Positions 37,057 to 45,822 of a stretch of 64,000 nt of DNA are shown piece by piece. Within the stretch, counting starts at the first letter, position 1; every line of letters begins with the position of its first letter. The DNA lies in the NCBI GenBank assembly GCA_019748195.1, contig JAIEPW010000108.1, forward strand, positions 1-64,000, read 5' to 3'. The notes under the pieces are model-generated. The model searched no databases. It worked only from the letters and a program-made list of their open reading frames with translations, and was not told where the DNA came from. The DNA is from Bryobacteraceae bacterium. Lineage in GTDB: Bacteria > Acidobacteriota > Terriglobia > Bryobacterales > Bryobacteraceae. Made by a program: the position numbers and the translations under genes.

Positions 37057-39474
37057 ATGTTCTGGAACGATTTGCGTTGGGCATTCCGCGGATTCCGGCG
37101 CGCCCCGGCGTTCGCCGTGACCGCCACATTGATGCTCGCCGTGGGTATCGGCGCGAATACCGCCATCTTCAGCATCGTGAACTCGGTGTTGCTGAAGCCG
37201 CTCCCTTTCGCCGACCCGGAACGGCTGGCCATGGTGTGGGAGCGTAACTTCCCCCGCGACCGCCGGCAGAATGTGGTTGCCCCGGCGAACTACCGCGACT
37301 GGTTGGCGGAACAGAAGTCATTCGCCGCCATGAGCCTGATCTCCGATACGCGCCGCAACCTGGTAGGCGCCGGCGACCCCGAGGAAGTCCGTGTCCAGGG
37401 GGTGTCCGGTTCCTTCTTCCCCATGCTCGGCGCACGCCCGCAACTCGGACGGCTGCTGACGGCGGATGATGAAAAACCCTCGGCCGGCGCTCAGGCAGTG
37501 GTCCTCAGTCATTCTCTGTGGGAGCGGAAGTTCGGGGCGCGGCCGGACATCGTCGGCAGGACGATCAACTTGAGCGGCTCGGCTCATCAGGTGGTGGGCG
37601 TTCTGCCGCCGGGGTTCCAGACGCTGGGCACACCGGTGGACGTCTGGGGAACCTTGACGCTGAATCCCGCAATCGATTACCGGGCTCGCAGCGGCAGGTC
37701 GCTGCGGGTAATCGGCAAGCTTGCGCCCGGGGTCACCCTGGAGCGGGCGCAGAGTGAGTTCTCGGCGATGGCGCGGCGCCTGGAAGAGCGCTATCCCGAT
37801 TTCAACAAGGGCTGGGGCGTGAACATTGTGCCGCTGGCCGAGCAGTTCGCCGCGCCGGTCCGCCGGTCGCTCATGGTGCTGCTGGCGGCGGTGGGACTGG
37901 TGCTGCTCATTGCGTGCGCTAACATCGCGAACCTGCAATTGTCGCGATCCGCGGCGCGGGAGCGGGACATGTCCGTCCGCGCGGCGCTGGGTGCGAGCCG
38001 CGCCCGTCTCATCGCGCAATCGCTAACCGAAAGCCTGGCGCTCTCCCTCATCGGCGGAACCGCCGGGATCGGTCTGAGCTTCTGGCTGACCGCGTTGCTA
38101 AAGAAGTTCGCGCCTGCGTCGGTTCCTCGTCTGGAGGCGGTGAGCGTGGACCCCGCGGCGCTACTATTTGCAATGGGCGCGACGCTGCTGACAGCACTTC
38201 TGTTCGGATCGGTTCCCGCCATGCAGAGCGCGCGAGCTGCTTTAGCGGACGCTCTCAAGGAAGGCGGCCGCGGCTCCGCCGGGTCGGCGAGAGGGAATCG
38301 CCTGCGAGGGTTGTTCGTGGTGGCCGAGGTCGCGCTTTCGCTGATGTTGCTGGTGGGGGCGGGACTGCTCATCGAGAGTTTCGTGCGCTTGGAGCGGGTG
38401 GATCCGGGCTTTGATCCGGAGCAGGTGTTGACGATGATGGTCGCACGGGCGTCATCACCGAATGCTCCTCCGGATGCGTTCCCCGCCTTCTTTCGGGACT
38501 TAAACGAGAAGGTGCGGGCCCTTCCGGGTGTGGTTTCGGCCAGCTCGGTGACGTTCCTTCCTTTCTCGGGTCCCGGCGCCGCAACGGGATTTGATATCGT
38601 CGGCGATCCGGAGAGTCAGGCGGGACAGCGCCCGACGTGCGACGTCCGTATAGCCCAGCCGGGATACTTCGAAACCATGCGCATCCCGTTGAAGAGGGGG
38701 CGTTTGTTTGAAGATGCGGATAACCGGCGGGACGCGCCGCGAAAGTTTGTAGTGAATGAAGCGATGGCGCGGCTGCATTTCCGCGACCGCGACCCGATCG
38801 GCGCCCGGTTGGTAGTCCGCATGGGCGACGATGTGCCGGGCGAGATCGTGGGGATCGTTGGCGATGCTCGTTACGCCGCGCTGGATGGGATTGTGCGGCC
38901 GATGGTGTACTATCCGCACGCGCACCTTCCGTTTCCCTTCATGACACTGGTGGTGCGCACCACGCGCGCGCCGGCGGCGCTGGCGCCGGCCGTGGTGGGC
39001 GCGGTTCGCTCGATGGACCCCACGCAGCCCGTCTCCGACGTCCGGACGATGAACGAATGGATCGACTCCTCTACTGCTCAGCCGCGTTTCAACACTGCTC
39101 TTCTCAGCGTGTTCTCCGCGCTCGCGCTGGGCCTGGCGGTGATTGGGATATACGGCGTGATGTCCTATGCGGTCACCCAGAGATCGCACGAGATCGGCGT
39201 GCGGCTGGCGCTGGGAGCGACTCCCGGCGAGGTTCGCGGCATGATTCTGAGCCGCGGTTTGAGGCTTGCGGCGATGGGCGTCGCGATTGGGTTGGCCGCG
39301 GCGCTCGCTTTCAGCCGGATCTTGAGCGGTTTGCTGTTCGAGATTTCTCCCGGTAACGCCACCACTTACGTTTCCGTCGGCATTATCTGGCTGGCGATCG
39401 CCGTCGCCGCGAGTTGGTTTCCCGCTCGCCGGGCCACGAAGATCGATCCGATTCAGGCGCTCCGCTATGAGTAG
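37057..39474 (+). CDS. ADOP-type orphan ABC transporter permease
   Basis: The 805-residue paralog has its first FtsX core near 271 (LVLLIACANIANLQLSRS), the second TM near 415 and the last FtsX core near 681 (RSHEIGVRLALGATPGEV). It begins MFWNDLRWAFRGFRRAPAFA. It is the last gene of the plus-strand permease run and is tail-to-tail with the PAAR gene (2-nt gap). Like its paralogs it has no cognate ATPase nearby. Confidence 0.9.
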   Translation: MFWNDLRWAFRGFRRAPAFAVTATLMLAVGIGANTAIFSIVNSVLLKPLPFADPERLAMVWERNFPRDRRQNVVAPANYRDWLAEQKSFAAMSLISDTRRNLVGAGDPEEVRVQGVSGSFFPMLGARPQLGRLLTADDEKPSAGAQAVVLSHSLWERKFGARPDIVGRTINLSGSAHQVVGVLPPGFQTLGTPVDVWGTLTLNPAIDYRARSGRSLRVIGKLAPGVTLERAQSEFSAMARRLEERYPDFNKGWGVNIVPLAEQFAAPVRRSLMVLLAAVGLVLLIACANIANLQLSRSAARERDMSVRAALGASRARLIAQSLTESLALSLIGGTAGIGLSFWLTALLKKFAPASVPRLEAVSVDPAALLFAMGATLLTALLFGSVPAMQSARAALADALKEGGRGSAGSARGNRLRGLFVVAEVALSLMLLVGAGLLIESFVRLERVDPGFDPEQVLTMMVARASSPNAPPDAFPAFFRDLNEKVRALPGVVSASSVTFLPFSGPGAATGFDIVGDPESQAGQRPTCDVRIAQPGYFETMRIPLKRGRLFEDADNRRDAPRKFVVNEAMARLHFRDRDPIGARLVVRMGDDVPGEIVGIVGDARYAALDGIVRPMVYYPHAHLPFPFMTLVVRTTRAPAALAPAVVGAVRSMDPTQPVSDVRTMNEWIDSSTAQPRFNTALLSVFSALALGLAVIGIYGVMSYAVTQRSHEIGVRLALGATPGEVRGMILSRGLRLAAMGVAIGLAAALAFSRILSGLLFEISPGNATTYVSVGIIWLAIAVAASWFPARRATKIDPIQALRYE

Positions 39475-39476
39475 CG

Positions 39477-39974
39477 TCAGCCGCCGATGATTACCGTCGT
39501 TTCGCCCTTGGTGATGGTATTGGGGGGCCCGATCGCTTCAAGAATGGTGTCGCCCATGCGGCAGGCCGGCAACATGTTGATCTGCACGGTCGCGCTGCCA
39601 TTGATCACAACTCCCGGACCGTGAGGCGGAATCGGCAGGGGAGTGGTGCAAAGGTGAATGTCCGCCCCCGCGGCCGCGCCGGTAATCGCACCCGACATGC
39701 CAGCCAGCGCGGTCGTCTTGGCAAGTTCCTCGGCAGCCTTGGCGGCGGGCAGCGCCGGACCAGTCGCCGCCGCCGTAGCGGCTTCGGCGGTCTTGATGGC
39801 GGCATCTGCCGTCGCCTTCATGGACTGGAGGGCCGCGACGGCCGCGAGGGGCATCCCTCGCCATGCGGGAAGAAAGCCAATCATCACATTGAGACTGCCC
39901 GGACCGGGCGTGAGAACTGGTGGAAGCGGGTGCGCGACGTTGTCGAGAATGCGCGCTGCTGGACCTGTGGGCAT
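39477..39974 (-). CDS. Orphan PAAR-repeat protein with alanine-rich insertion
   Basis: The 165-residue protein starts MPTGPAARILDNVAHP, a PAAR motif, and closes with repeat-like PHGPGVVINGSATVQINMLP-ACRMGD and TTVIIGG turns. His/Cys residues (NVAHP, HLCTTP, LPACRMG) could bind the zinc that caps the PAAR cone. Between them, about residues 45-105 form an Ala-rich helical insertion (KTAEAATAAATGPALPAAK). PAAR proteins sharpen VgrG spikes in type VI secretion or cap Rhs effectors, but no VgrG, Hcp or Rhs gene is nearby. It lies 45 nt after the M48-like gene in the same direction. Confidence 0.75.
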   Translation of the reverse strand: MPTGPAARILDNVAHPLPPVLTPGPGSLNVMIGFLPAWRGMPLAAVAALQSMKATADAAIKTAEAATAAATGPALPAAKAAEELAKTTALAGMSGAITGAAAGADIHLCTTPLPIPPHGPGVVINGSATVQINMLPACRMGDTILEAIGPPNTITKGETTVIIGG

Positions 39975-40019
39975 AAGAAATCGTCCAATAGTATACGCGA
40001 AAACTGGCCGGGAACCGGG

Positions 40020-41621
40020 TCAGTTGACCGAGGGGGCGCGCGCTGGAAGGTGACCCGCCTCGGCAAGCGCCGGCGGAAAGGGCGCCACCTCGAACGGCAT
40101 TTTCTCCCTCGCGTTTACAAAGCTCAGTGGTTTGGCTTCCGCCAACCAGGTCTCATTCGTCCAGGGATTGACGCGAACCCGCGAGCCGAGCGGAAGCGCG
40201 GCGATCTGGTCCAGCTTCCCTTCCTCCAGCTTCGAGGCCTGTTCCACCAAGTCCGCGTATCGTGTCTCCGCTCCCGCCAGTTGGTTACCGAGGTTGGACG
40301 ATAGCAGGCGGACGAGGGAAGCTCGCCGGGATGCCAGTGCCCGTAGGAACAAGCCAGCGCTTCCGGTCTTCGGATAAGGCGATTTCTCCAGAATCGCGGC
40401 CGCCCGTGCCGAAGCTGCCGCTAGTTCCGGTGCGCTACGGGCCATCCGCAGCTCAGTCATCAACTCCGCGTCGCTGACCATCATGCGGTTGTGGAACGCG
40501 AACGCAGTCGGGGTCGGGTGGCCGAGCGCAATGTGGGCAAGCTCGGCGGCGATCACCAACGCCAGTGCGCTCTCATCGGGAAGAACATCGATCAGGCCGC
40601 GGCTCAGCACGACGGTGTGTCCGATGGAGAAACTCTCGAGCGGCGTGGTCAGCAGGACCCTGCAGCGGACTTCCATGCTCGTGCCCGATGCAGCCGCCAG
40701 AACTCCAGCGACCGCGTCGAGAACCTCTTCCAGCGGACCCGGTTTCCCCAGCAGCCCTGCGATTTCAAGCCGGTCCAGGACGTTGCGCTCCGATTGCCGC
40801 TCCCATTCCCGCTGTCCCGCCAGCGGAGAAAGGTCGCGGCCGCGGGAGGCGTCGGACACGGGCCCGCTCGCAACCGTGATCTCCCCCAGTTCGCCGCCGC
40901 GGGATGCGGTTGCCGGACCGAAGGCCCACAAACGCGTCTGCGCCTTGAAGCGGAATCCGGGCTCGCGAGCTGAGCCCGGCGCCGAGTCCTCTATGTAGAT
41001 GAGGGCCGGAGCCCAAAAATCGGCCATCACCTGCTGGCGGAGAGCTTCGAAGTGGAAGTACCGGCCCGACGGCCGCGGGTCACGCTGCGTGTACGTGCCG
41101 TTCACGCGGATGATTCTGAATTGCTCCTCTTCCACCCAGATACGGCCTTGGAACTTTCCCGGAGCTTTCGGCTGCTTCGGAGCCACGTCGAATACCAGGC
41201 ATCGTGATCGCCCGACGAACTCCTTCCGGGCGTAGGTAAACGCATAGGTATCCCGATTGAACTCGCGCGCGTCAATGACCGCCATCTGCGCGAAGCCTCG
41301 CGGCAGGAACTCAAAGCCGCTTCGGGAGGGCCATTTCCACCTCCGCTTCCCGGCTGCCTCACTCCGCACTAACGGTGCGTAGTGAACGTCACCGGCGAGT
41401 TTCAACCGTCCCAGGAAGTACTCATCCCGATACGGAGCGCCGTCGCCTTCGTGAGGCCATTGTTGGACGTAGGTTTCCACCAGCGGTTCCGCGCCGGCCA
41501 TCTTCTGGACGAATTCTTTTTCGCGCGCGACGACGCGGTCCAGGATGGAATCGAAATCCGCGGCGGGCGCGGATCGCAGCACAGCCGCGGCTATCAACAG
41601 AAAGGCAAGTTTGCGAGTCAT
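40020..41621 (-). CDS. Secreted M48-like metalloprotease homolog with degenerate active site
   Basis: The 533-residue protein has a signal peptide (LAFLLIAAAVLRSAPAA), a lipid-binding-like beta region (~60-250), and an M48-type segment near residue 350. The family motif HExxH is here AELAH (AAELAHIALGHP, about 358-362), so the first zinc ligand His is Ala while Glu and the second His remain. It may be a pseudoprotease that binds rather than cuts, or the metal may be held differently. The second half contains helices with a DLVEQASKLEEGKLDQI stretch. It is near a PAAR gene and a TonB-like gene, all minus-strand, but joint function is unproven. Confidence 0.8.
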   Translation of the reverse strand: MTRKLAFLLIAAAVLRSAPAADFDSILDRVVAREKEFVQKMAGAEPLVETYVQQWPHEGDGAPYRDEYFLGRLKLAGDVHYAPLVRSEAAGKRRWKWPSRSGFEFLPRGFAQMAVIDAREFNRDTYAFTYARKEFVGRSRCLVFDVAPKQPKAPGKFQGRIWVEEEQFRIIRVNGTYTQRDPRPSGRYFHFEALRQQVMADFWAPALIYIEDSAPGSAREPGFRFKAQTRLWAFGPATASRGGELGEITVASGPVSDASRGRDLSPLAGQREWERQSERNVLDRLEIAGLLGKPGPLEEVLDAVAGVLAAASGTSMEVRCRVLLTTPLESFSIGHTVVLSRGLIDVLPDESALALVIAAELAHIALGHPTPTAFAFHNRMMVSDAELMTELRMARSAPELAAASARAAAILEKSPYPKTGSAGLFLRALASRRASLVRLLSSNLGNQLAGAETRYADLVEQASKLEEGKLDQIAALPLGSRVRVNPWTNETWLAEAKPLSFVNAREKMPFEVAPFPPALAEAGHLPARAPSVN

Positions 41622-41628
41622 GAGTGTC

Positions 41629-42525
41629 TTAACGGGCCAGCGAGAATCGCACTATAAGGACAGCCTCCAGGTCGATGGGAACGCCGTTCTCCTCCGCCGG
41701 GCGAAAGCGGATCTTGCGGACGGAATCCATCGCACTCTCGTCCAGCCCGAATCCTAAACCGCGGACTACCCGGAGCACAGTCAGCTTCGCGTTGCGGCCG
41801 AAGACGACGGCAAGCCAGACCTCACCTTCGAGCGCGCGCGAACGAGCGGTGGCGGTGTAGGTCGGTTCTGGCTTGTGCAAGATCTCGACAGGGCGCCGCA
41901 CAGGTGCGCGTAGCGCGCCGGCCGACGTGTTCCGCTCTCCCGCGACGAGGGTGGCAGGCGCGAACGAGTGGTGAGCGGACGCCGGATCGGGATGCGGCGG
42001 CAGCCTGGGTTCCGTTCGAACGCCGCCGAACGTATTCGCCGGACCGCCCGGCCGCGGGATGACGTCCGGCTGTGCTCCGGAAACCGCGAGACTTGTAAAG
42101 CCGTTGAAGTCTGAAGCGGGCTTCGGCGGCGCCTGGAATTCCTGGCGGGGTAGCGCAATCTCGGAAAGCGCAACTGGGAGAGATGCGGCAGGCGGGGGTT
42201 CCACCACGGGAACGGCCGCGGGCGCTCCCATTGCTCTTAGGAAGCGCGGCGGAACGGCGATTGGAAGGGGTCGCGACCGGTACACTACTTGCCGGGGAGC
42301 GGGAGACGGAGCGGGAGCGGGACGCCGGGGGAACACTAAAGAAACGGCGGCCCGCCTCGCCTGCGGACTGTTTGCCCTCCGCGACATGGTGCTCTCCGGG
42401 AGAAACAAGACCACCCCGAGCGCGAGCGTATGAATCGCGAGGCTCGCGCCGCAATGCCTGAGCGGTGGGGACACACCGGGCCGCGGCTGTCCCAGGCTCG
42501 CCTCTTCGCCATTCGGGTCTATCAT
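41629..42525 (-). CDS. TonB-family energy-transducer-like protein
   Basis: The 298-residue protein has one TM near 28-45 (LAIHTLALGVVLFL), a long Pro-rich periplasmic linker, and a C-terminal TonB domain (~215-298) with KPEPTYTATARSRALEGEVW and VLIVRFSLAR. TonB proteins pass proton-motive force to outer-membrane receptors. No ExbB/ExbD or receptor gene is adjacent, so it may be a solitary TonB-domain protein. It lies 7 nt upstream of the M48-like gene. Confidence 0.85.
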   Translation of the reverse strand: MIDPNGEEASLGQPRPGVSPPLRHCGASLAIHTLALGVVLFLPESTMSRRANSPQARRAAVSLVFPRRPAPAPSPAPRQVVYRSRPLPIAVPPRFLRAMGAPAAVPVVEPPPAASLPVALSEIALPRQEFQAPPKPASDFNGFTSLAVSGAQPDVIPRPGGPANTFGGVRTEPRLPPHPDPASAHHSFAPATLVAGERNTSAGALRAPVRRPVEILHKPEPTYTATARSRALEGEVWLAVVFGRNAKLTVLRVVRGLGFGLDESAMDSVRKIRFRPAEENGVPIDLEAVLIVRFSLAR

Positions 42526-42545
42526 TTCGGTCTGATAAAGCTCGC

Positions 42546-43745
42546 TTACTCGGTATCCAGAGCCTCGATCTCCGCTCGGAACACGGCCAATTCGCCGGTG
42601 AGCCCCCGCATTCCGGGCCGGCTGCGAATCACCAGGGCCAGCCTGCCCAACGCCTCGCGACTGTCGATCCGAACAATGAGTTGGCCGAGCGTTCGCTCCC
42701 GGGAAGCCGGCAGGATCAGGCTGTGCCCGGTGCGCGCGACCAAAAGCTCTGCGCGAAGCTCGACGGCTTCCGGCCGATCCTCGGTTTCCAGGCTGAAATC
42801 AACGGAAACTCGATACCGACCGCGGCGCAATGCAACATATTGCCAGGCGAGTTCCGCGACCGCGGCCTGCTGTCCATCCAAACGGACACGAAGGGGGCCG
42901 CCAGCCCTCAGCGTGGCGCCCGGCACTGACGGAAAGCGCCAATCGAATCCGGACGGTGCGGCGGCGGCCTGGAAGCCCGCTTTCACGTTTGCCTTCCGTC
43001 CGCCCAGTTCCTCGGAATGCAGCAGGCCGCGCCGGCACAACTGGTTCCAAAGGCACACGGCCGCTCCGGCGTGTCCGGCCTTCAGCAGGCGCTCAAGATA
43101 TTCCACCAGCAGCGGCGCGTCCATTGGGCCCGCGCGCGGAAGGATCCGGTCGGCCACTCGGCCGGACCCCCTCAGGTCACCAGCCAACAGAAGTTCATTC
43201 AGAAGCTCGCGCTCAAGGGTACGGTCGCCCGTGTTCAGCCGCTCCGGCACCTCCTCGACGGGCACTTGCCATCGAGCCGCGGCCATCCGGGCCAATCGCA
43301 GCACTCCTCGCCGGTCGCCCTTCGTCACCCGGGCGCATTGGGCGGACCAGCGCCAGAACTCGTCCCGCTGGCCTCGCGTCCAATAGAAATGCGCCAGCGT
43401 CCACGCGGGAAGGCACTGGCGGTCGCGGCGGGCCGCTTCTAGCAGAATGCCCTCTTCTCGATCTTGGCGCGCAGTGGAAAGGTCCTGCGCGAGGTCTAGC
43501 CGCACGGTTGTCAGCCATGGATTCCTCCGTAATGCCGCTGTCCGATATTCCGCGCCACGGGCAGGGTCGAGCCGGGCGAGTTCGATCAGGGGCTCCGCGG
43601 AAAGAGGATCGAGCTCCGAGGCCTTCTGCAGAGCAGCTTTGCCTCCGCGAAACACCAGCAGACTCGCGCTGGTTCGCAGAGCCAGACCAGCAAGGACGCA
43701 GAGGATGCCGCACGTCCAGGCACGCCTAGCGGCTGATCGGGACAC
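42546..43745 (-). CDS. Putative TPR-like inner-membrane/periplasmic protein
   Basis: The 399-residue protein starts with GTG 43745 and has one N-terminal TM (CGILCVLAGLALRTSASLLVF). TPR-like helical repeats run to ~230 (ALQKASELDPLSAEPLIELA), and the last ~150 residues are beta-rich, with RYRVSVDFSLETE. Such TPR proteins often accompany O-antigen ligase/polymerase genes in acidobacteria. Its start overlaps the stop of the ligase-fusion gene by 20 nt, supporting translation coupling and a joint role in surface-polysaccharide handling. The family is not identified. Confidence 0.7.
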   Translation of the reverse strand: MSRSAARRAWTCGILCVLAGLALRTSASLLVFRGGKAALQKASELDPLSAEPLIELARLDPARGAEYRTAALRRNPWLTTVRLDLAQDLSTARQDREEGILLEAARRDRQCLPAWTLAHFYWTRGQRDEFWRWSAQCARVTKGDRRGVLRLARMAAARWQVPVEEVPERLNTGDRTLERELLNELLLAGDLRGSGRVADRILPRAGPMDAPLLVEYLERLLKAGHAGAAVCLWNQLCRRGLLHSEELGGRKANVKAGFQAAAAPSGFDWRFPSVPGATLRAGGPLRVRLDGQQAAVAELAWQYVALRRGRYRVSVDFSLETEDRPEAVELRAELLVARTGHSLILPASRERTLGQLIVRIDSREALGRLALVIRSRPGMRGLTGELAVFRAEIEALDTE

Positions 43746-44598
43746 GCGGTGGTTCCTCTGACGAGAAGCTTCCGGCCGCCACCATTCCGCCGGTCAGCGC
43801 TGCTATGGCTACGCCCCCGATGATCGCCACAGTGGTCCCCGCGATCCCCGCCTTGCCCCCCGCGGCCGCGGTCGCCGCCGCCTTACCCGAGCCACAGCCT
43901 CTTGACAGGCGCCGCAGCGTCCGAACTTCGAGAACTTGCACTGCGTCGGGCGCGGGCGCCAGGCTTGTGGTTGCGGCGCCCCCTGCTTCCACCCGGTTGC
44001 CCACTTCGCGATCGAGCCCTGTGCCTCGAAGTTCCAATGTCAGGTTGCTGGCTTCATCCTGTAGACTAAATCTGCCATTCTGCGCGCCCAGGCAACCCGA
44101 GACTCGCATCGTCACCGGGTCGCCACCGGTCTGGAATTCCCGGCTCTCCCCTGCTGGCAACCAGGCGATCAGGGAACCATGTGGCGTCCGGACCTCCACG
44201 CCGGATCCCGAGGCAGCCACGAGAACCCGGCCATTCGCCAGCGCCGCGGTGGCAAGCCCGCTCTTCCCGCGCGGGTGGATTCGCAATCCCCCCAGTTCCA
44301 TCACGGAGCCCTGCGTCCGCCCGGCGCCCTGCTCTATCCGCAGCCGGTCCGTGTACACCGTGGCTAAGCTCTTCTGTCCGATTTCATATCGGTTGCCAAG
44401 CCGCGTCTGTATCTGGACCGGTGAGACCGCTGTCTCCACCAGTGTTCCGTCCGCCAGGGCGGCCGTTCGCATCGCCGGGGTGCGGTCAACCTGAAAGAGC
44501 CCCGCGGAGGAGGCGGTGCCTAGCGGCCCGGTCTCCGCCCGGAGACTACATCCCAGCAGGATCACTGCTGGCAGGGCGAGTATGCTTCTGTGCTTCAT
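43726..44598 (-). CDS. Possible internally initiated FecR-like secreted protein
   Basis: A strong SD (AAAGGAG) lies 7 nt before an in-frame ATG at 44598 within the ligase-fusion gene. From there a 290-residue product begins MKHRSILALPAVILLGCSL, a clear signal peptide with a possible LLGC lipobox. It is followed by the FecR-like region (NGRVLVAASGSGVEVRTPHG, LPAGESREF) and a C-terminal glycine-rich TM. FecR-type proteins are periplasmic beta domains, often in sensor or polysaccharide contexts. Whether it is made separately or only as part of the fusion cannot be decided from sequence. Confidence 0.55.
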   Translation of the reverse strand: MKHRSILALPAVILLGCSLRAETGPLGTASSAGLFQVDRTPAMRTAALADGTLVETAVSPVQIQTRLGNRYEIGQKSLATVYTDRLRIEQGAGRTQGSVMELGGLRIHPRGKSGLATAALANGRVLVAASGSGVEVRTPHGSLIAWLPAGESREFQTGGDPVTMRVSGCLGAQNGRFSLQDEASNLTLELRGTGLDREVGNRVEAGGAATTSLAPAPDAVQVLEVRTLRRLSRGCGSGKAAATAAAGGKAGIAGTTVAIIGGVAIAALTGGMVAAGSFSSEEPPRVPISR

Positions 44599-45822
44599 AG
44601 AGGAACTCCTTTGCGAGGACTCGGCCTTCAACTGAGCCGCTGCCGTGATCAACAGGATCCATGACAGGATCCCCAAACGGGCCAGAGGAAAATCGACTAA
44701 CGAATGGAGAAGGACCGCGGCCACTCCCCAGGCCCAGGGCGCAGCTAGGACGGCGGGCATCCAGCGGTATGCGAGACCCACCAGGATTGCCACGGCTGTC
44801 AAACCGCCTTCAGCGGTCCATTCCAACAGGTCGTTGTGCGCATGTGTGACGTAGAAGTCGGTGGAAAAGCGAGCGAACTGGGGATAGACGAACTCGAAAG
44901 TTCCAGAACCCCAACCCCACCACGGCTTGCTCTGGATCAGATCCCAGGTCGAAGCCCACAGGTCCGCGCGAACCGAGAGGGGATCCGGCTGCGACAGCCG
45001 AGCCAAAACCGTCCCCGGTCCGACCGCCAGGCAGCCCACGCAGCCCGCAACAACTGCGGCAGCGCCATAGCGTCGCGAATTGCTCCGGATGGCGAGTGCG
45101 CCGGCGATCAAAATTAATTCCGCGGTCGCGAGTAACACCCCGGCGCGGGATGCGGAGGCGATTACCGCCCCGTAGAGCAGACCGGCGGCAGGGACAGCGG
45201 CCCATCGGGGACGCGCCGCCGGGCTCAGCAACGCGACCGGCAACAGGAGGACAGCGAACGCAGCGAAGTGGTTGCGGTTCGTAAACGGACCATAAACGTC
45301 TGGGTACGAAGCAGGCCAGATCCATAAGACCTTTCCCGGGGTATGGATCCCCTGCAGGGCGCTGAGGGTGATGAGTCCGGCTCCAAACCAATAGAGCAGG
45401 CGAAGCGAGGCGGCGTTTAGGTGTTCTCTCGCAATCAGAAAGTACAAGCCGAGCGACAGTTGCAGGATCGTCGCGTCCAGCGTCGCCGACGGCTGCGCAG
45501 AGCCCCCCGCGAACAGTTGGATGCTGGACCACAACCCCGGGGTTAAGGCCAGCAGTGCGTCGCTAATCTGCGGAATCCAGCCTCGTTGTACCTTCGCCAG
45601 CGATAGCAGCAAGACAATCCCGCAGAAGCCCCGCTCCGGCCATATCCCGGACACCGAAATCGTAAGAACCGCGAAAATGGCGAGCCCCAGTACGATCCAG
45701 CGGGTTGCCTTAAGTTCCCAATTCCCTGCCCGCAGAGGGGTACTAAGGGTCCTCCATCCAACGCGGTTGAGCGGTTGCCCGGCTGAGCTTACGGTCAGAG
45801 GGAGGATTTCAGATGAAACCAT
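43726..45822 (-). CDS. O-antigen ligase/polymerase-like membrane protein fused in frame to FecR-like secreted protein
   Basis: The first ~405 residues are a multi-TM Wzy/WaaL-type protein (TM rich from ~35; FTNRNHFAAFAVLLLP, SRAGVLLA and the conserved AHNDLLEW with His near the active site). With no stop codon, the frame continues from residue 409 into a separate protein: signal peptide, FecR-like beta region and a Gly/Ala-rich C-terminal TM. I chose ATG 45822; the upstream 45948 start adds Arg/Cys-rich residues with no family match. The start overlaps that of the divergent 45813 gene by 10 nt. Either a true fusion or two genes with internal initiation is possible. A true fusion would place the FecR-like part in the periplasm. 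Confidence 0.75.
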   Translation of the reverse strand: MVSSEILPLTVSSAGQPLNRVGWRTLSTPLRAGNWELKATRWIVLGLAIFAVLTISVSGIWPERGFCGIVLLLSLAKVQRGWIPQISDALLALTPGLWSSIQLFAGGSAQPSATLDATILQLSLGLYFLIAREHLNAASLRLLYWFGAGLITLSALQGIHTPGKVLWIWPASYPDVYGPFTNRNHFAAFAVLLLPVALLSPAARPRWAAVPAAGLLYGAVIASASRAGVLLATAELILIAGALAIRSNSRRYGAAAVVAGCVGCLAVGPGTVLARLSQPDPLSVRADLWASTWDLIQSKPWWGWGSGTFEFVYPQFARFSTDFYVTHAHNDLLEWTAEGGLTAVAILVGLAYRWMPAVLAAPWAWGVAAVLLHSLVDFPLARLGILSWILLITAAAQLKAESSQRSSSMKHRSILALPAVILLGCSLRAETGPLGTASSAGLFQVDRTPAMRTAALADGTLVETAVSPVQIQTRLGNRYEIGQKSLATVYTDRLRIEQGAGRTQGSVMELGGLRIHPRGKSGLATAALANGRVLVAASGSGVEVRTPHGSLIAWLPAGESREFQTGGDPVTMRVSGCLGAQNGRFSLQDEASNLTLELRGTGLDREVGNRVEAGGAATTSLAPAPDAVQVLEVRTLRRLSRGCGSGKAAATAAAGGKAGIAGTTVAIIGGVAIAALTGGMVAAGSFSSEEPPRVPISR
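44606..44612 (-). promoter_or_regulatory. Internal Shine-Dalgarno (AAAGGAG)
   Basis: On the minus strand AAAGGAG precedes ATG 44598 by 7 nt, at optimal spacing, inside an open reading frame. This supports internal translation initiation of the FecR-like protein. Confidence 0.65.
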
